From Flavobacteriales bacterium UBA7430 (lineage in GTDB: Bacteria; Bacteroidota; Bacteroidia; Flavobacteriales; UBA7430), in the NCBI GenBank assembly GCA_002478765.1, contig DLQO01000041.1, positions 1-6,539 of the forward strand: a stretch of DNA of 6,539 nucleotides. The letters run 5' to 3'. A model generated the notes under the pieces. The model saw only the letters and a list, made by a program, of their open reading frames with translations. It ran no database searches and had not been told where the DNA came from. The position numbers were made by a program, and so were the translations under genes. This document shows positions 5,892 through 6,539 of the stretch, in pieces (the first letter of the stretch is position 1; each line of letters begins with the position of its first letter).

Positions 5892-6539
5892 TTATTTGAG
5901 GAGTTTGATGATGTCCTGACCGTTTGCAAAAAGGAGCAAGCCTACCAAAATCAAAAATCCTACAATTTGTGCATATTCTAATAATTTATCTGAAGGCTTT
6001 CTGCCCGTTATCATCTCACCCAAAAGAAACATCACATGCCCACCATCCAATGCCGGAATTGGCAACATGTTCATAAAGGCCAATACAATAGATAGGAATG
6101 CTGTAAAATTCCAAAAAGACTGCCAATCCCAAACAGGAGCAAACATCTTGCCTATGCTGATAAAACCTCCCATTCCTTTCCATGCACCAGTCTCAGGGTT
6201 CAATATCAATTTCATTTGTTGAACATAGGAGTCCAAGGTGCTTATTGCTCTTGAAGTTCCTGCAGGAAACGATTCGAGAAAACCGTACTCTCTCCGGTCG
6301 TAGTTGATTAATTCACTAGCCGGAAGCGCATAAACTCCCATTTTGGCCTCTGCCCCCAAGGTCATGTCAAAATTTAATGTGTCTCTGTCTCTTAGCACAG
6401 AAATATTTATCGATTGATTTGCTAGACTCGGCAACTTGCTTATGTAATCTGAAAAGTACTGAGCCTCTTCTCCATTTATACCAATAAACCGATCACCTTT
6501 TCTAACACCTGCCACTTCTGCCACAGAACCCTCACTAAA
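5892..6539 (-). CDS. rseP: RseP-type site-2 zinc metalloprotease, C-terminal part (5' partial)
   Basis: The frame stays open to the window edge at 6539, so this is the last 215 codons of a longer gene; the GTG at 6524 is an internal valine. Site-2 proteases cut substrates within the membrane; E. coli RseP cleaves the anti-sigma factor RseA and leftover signal peptides. Residues 1 to about 65 are most of a PDZ domain (EGSVAEVAGVRKGDRFIGIN). A linker leads to WKGMGGFISIGKMF (about 121-134), then a membrane span at about 142-162 ending in LPIPALDGGHVMFLL, whose Asp165 is the LDG-type zinc-ligand aspartate. A basic GRKPSDKLLEYAQ segment and a last span (about 189-204) finish the protein. The HExxH zinc motif lies in the N-terminal part, outside the window, so activity cannot be confirmed. 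The ALDHG-type signature and GRKPSD tail match Bacteroidota homologues closely. No terminator follows before the next gene. Confidence 0.95.
   Translation of the reverse strand, partial: FSEGSVAEVAGVRKGDRFIGINGEEAQYFSDYISKLPSLANQSINISVLRDRDTLNFDMTLGAEAKMGVYALPASELINYDRREYGFLESFPAGTSRAISTLDSYVQQMKLILNPETGAWKGMGGFISIGKMFAPVWDWQSFWNFTAFLSIVLAFMNMLPIPALDGGHVMFLLGEMITGRKPSDKLLEYAQIVGFLILVGLLLFANGQDIIKLLK

Overview
The window reads as ordinary chromosomal DNA of a Bacteroidota bacterium, most likely from a Flavobacteriia-like lineage. Three things point there. The succinate dehydrogenase subunits carry the Bacteroidota-type sequences (flavoprotein motif [10 protein letters not shown], iron-sulfur motif ACVATCKN). 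The site-2 protease ends in the form usual for that phylum (LPIPALDGGHVMFLL, then GRKPSD). Intergenic DNA is AT-rich, starts lack a strong Shine-Dalgarno sequence, and two candidate promoters resemble the Bacteroidota -33/-7 type (TTG ... TAnnTTTG). I cannot name a genus from the sequence alone.

Layout. Bases 1-1079 (+) hold the 3' end of sdhA and the complete sdhB, joined by a one-base stop/start overlap; this is the end of an sdh operon whose start lies left of the window. A perfect bidirectional hairpin at about 1097-1129 separates sdhB from a converging gene at 1146-1874 (-), which encodes a TerB-DnaJ protein of DjlA type. A 124-base divergent spacer follows, then a DUF1853 gene at 1999-2883 (+). 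Its stop overlaps by 12 bases the end of a converging nhaA Na+/H+ antiporter gene at 2872-4209 (-). A terminator at 4239-4277 lies between nhaA and an upstream ALDH7-type (antiquitin/Pcd) aldehyde dehydrogenase gene at 4306-5850 (-). The right edge holds the 3' part of a RseP/site-2 protease gene at 5892-6539 (-), 41 bases upstream of the aldehyde dehydrogenase gene and on the same strand.

Function. Most of this is housekeeping: TCA cycle and respiration (SdhAB), ion and pH homeostasis (NhaA), probable lysine catabolism (ALDH7), membrane proteolysis and stress signalling (RseP), and a co-chaperone. The genes do not form one obvious pathway. The only poorly understood protein is the DUF1853 protein, which shows a possible PD-(D/E)XK-like acidic/lysine pattern. 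I saw no mobile element, CRISPR array, RNA gene or clear horizontal island, and I do not think the window contains a new multi-gene system. The points most worth a second look are the DUF1853 protein, the promoter-like element inside the aldehyde dehydrogenase terminator just upstream of nhaA, and the enlarged cytoplasmic loop of NhaA. No gene-free stretch exceeds 300 bases.
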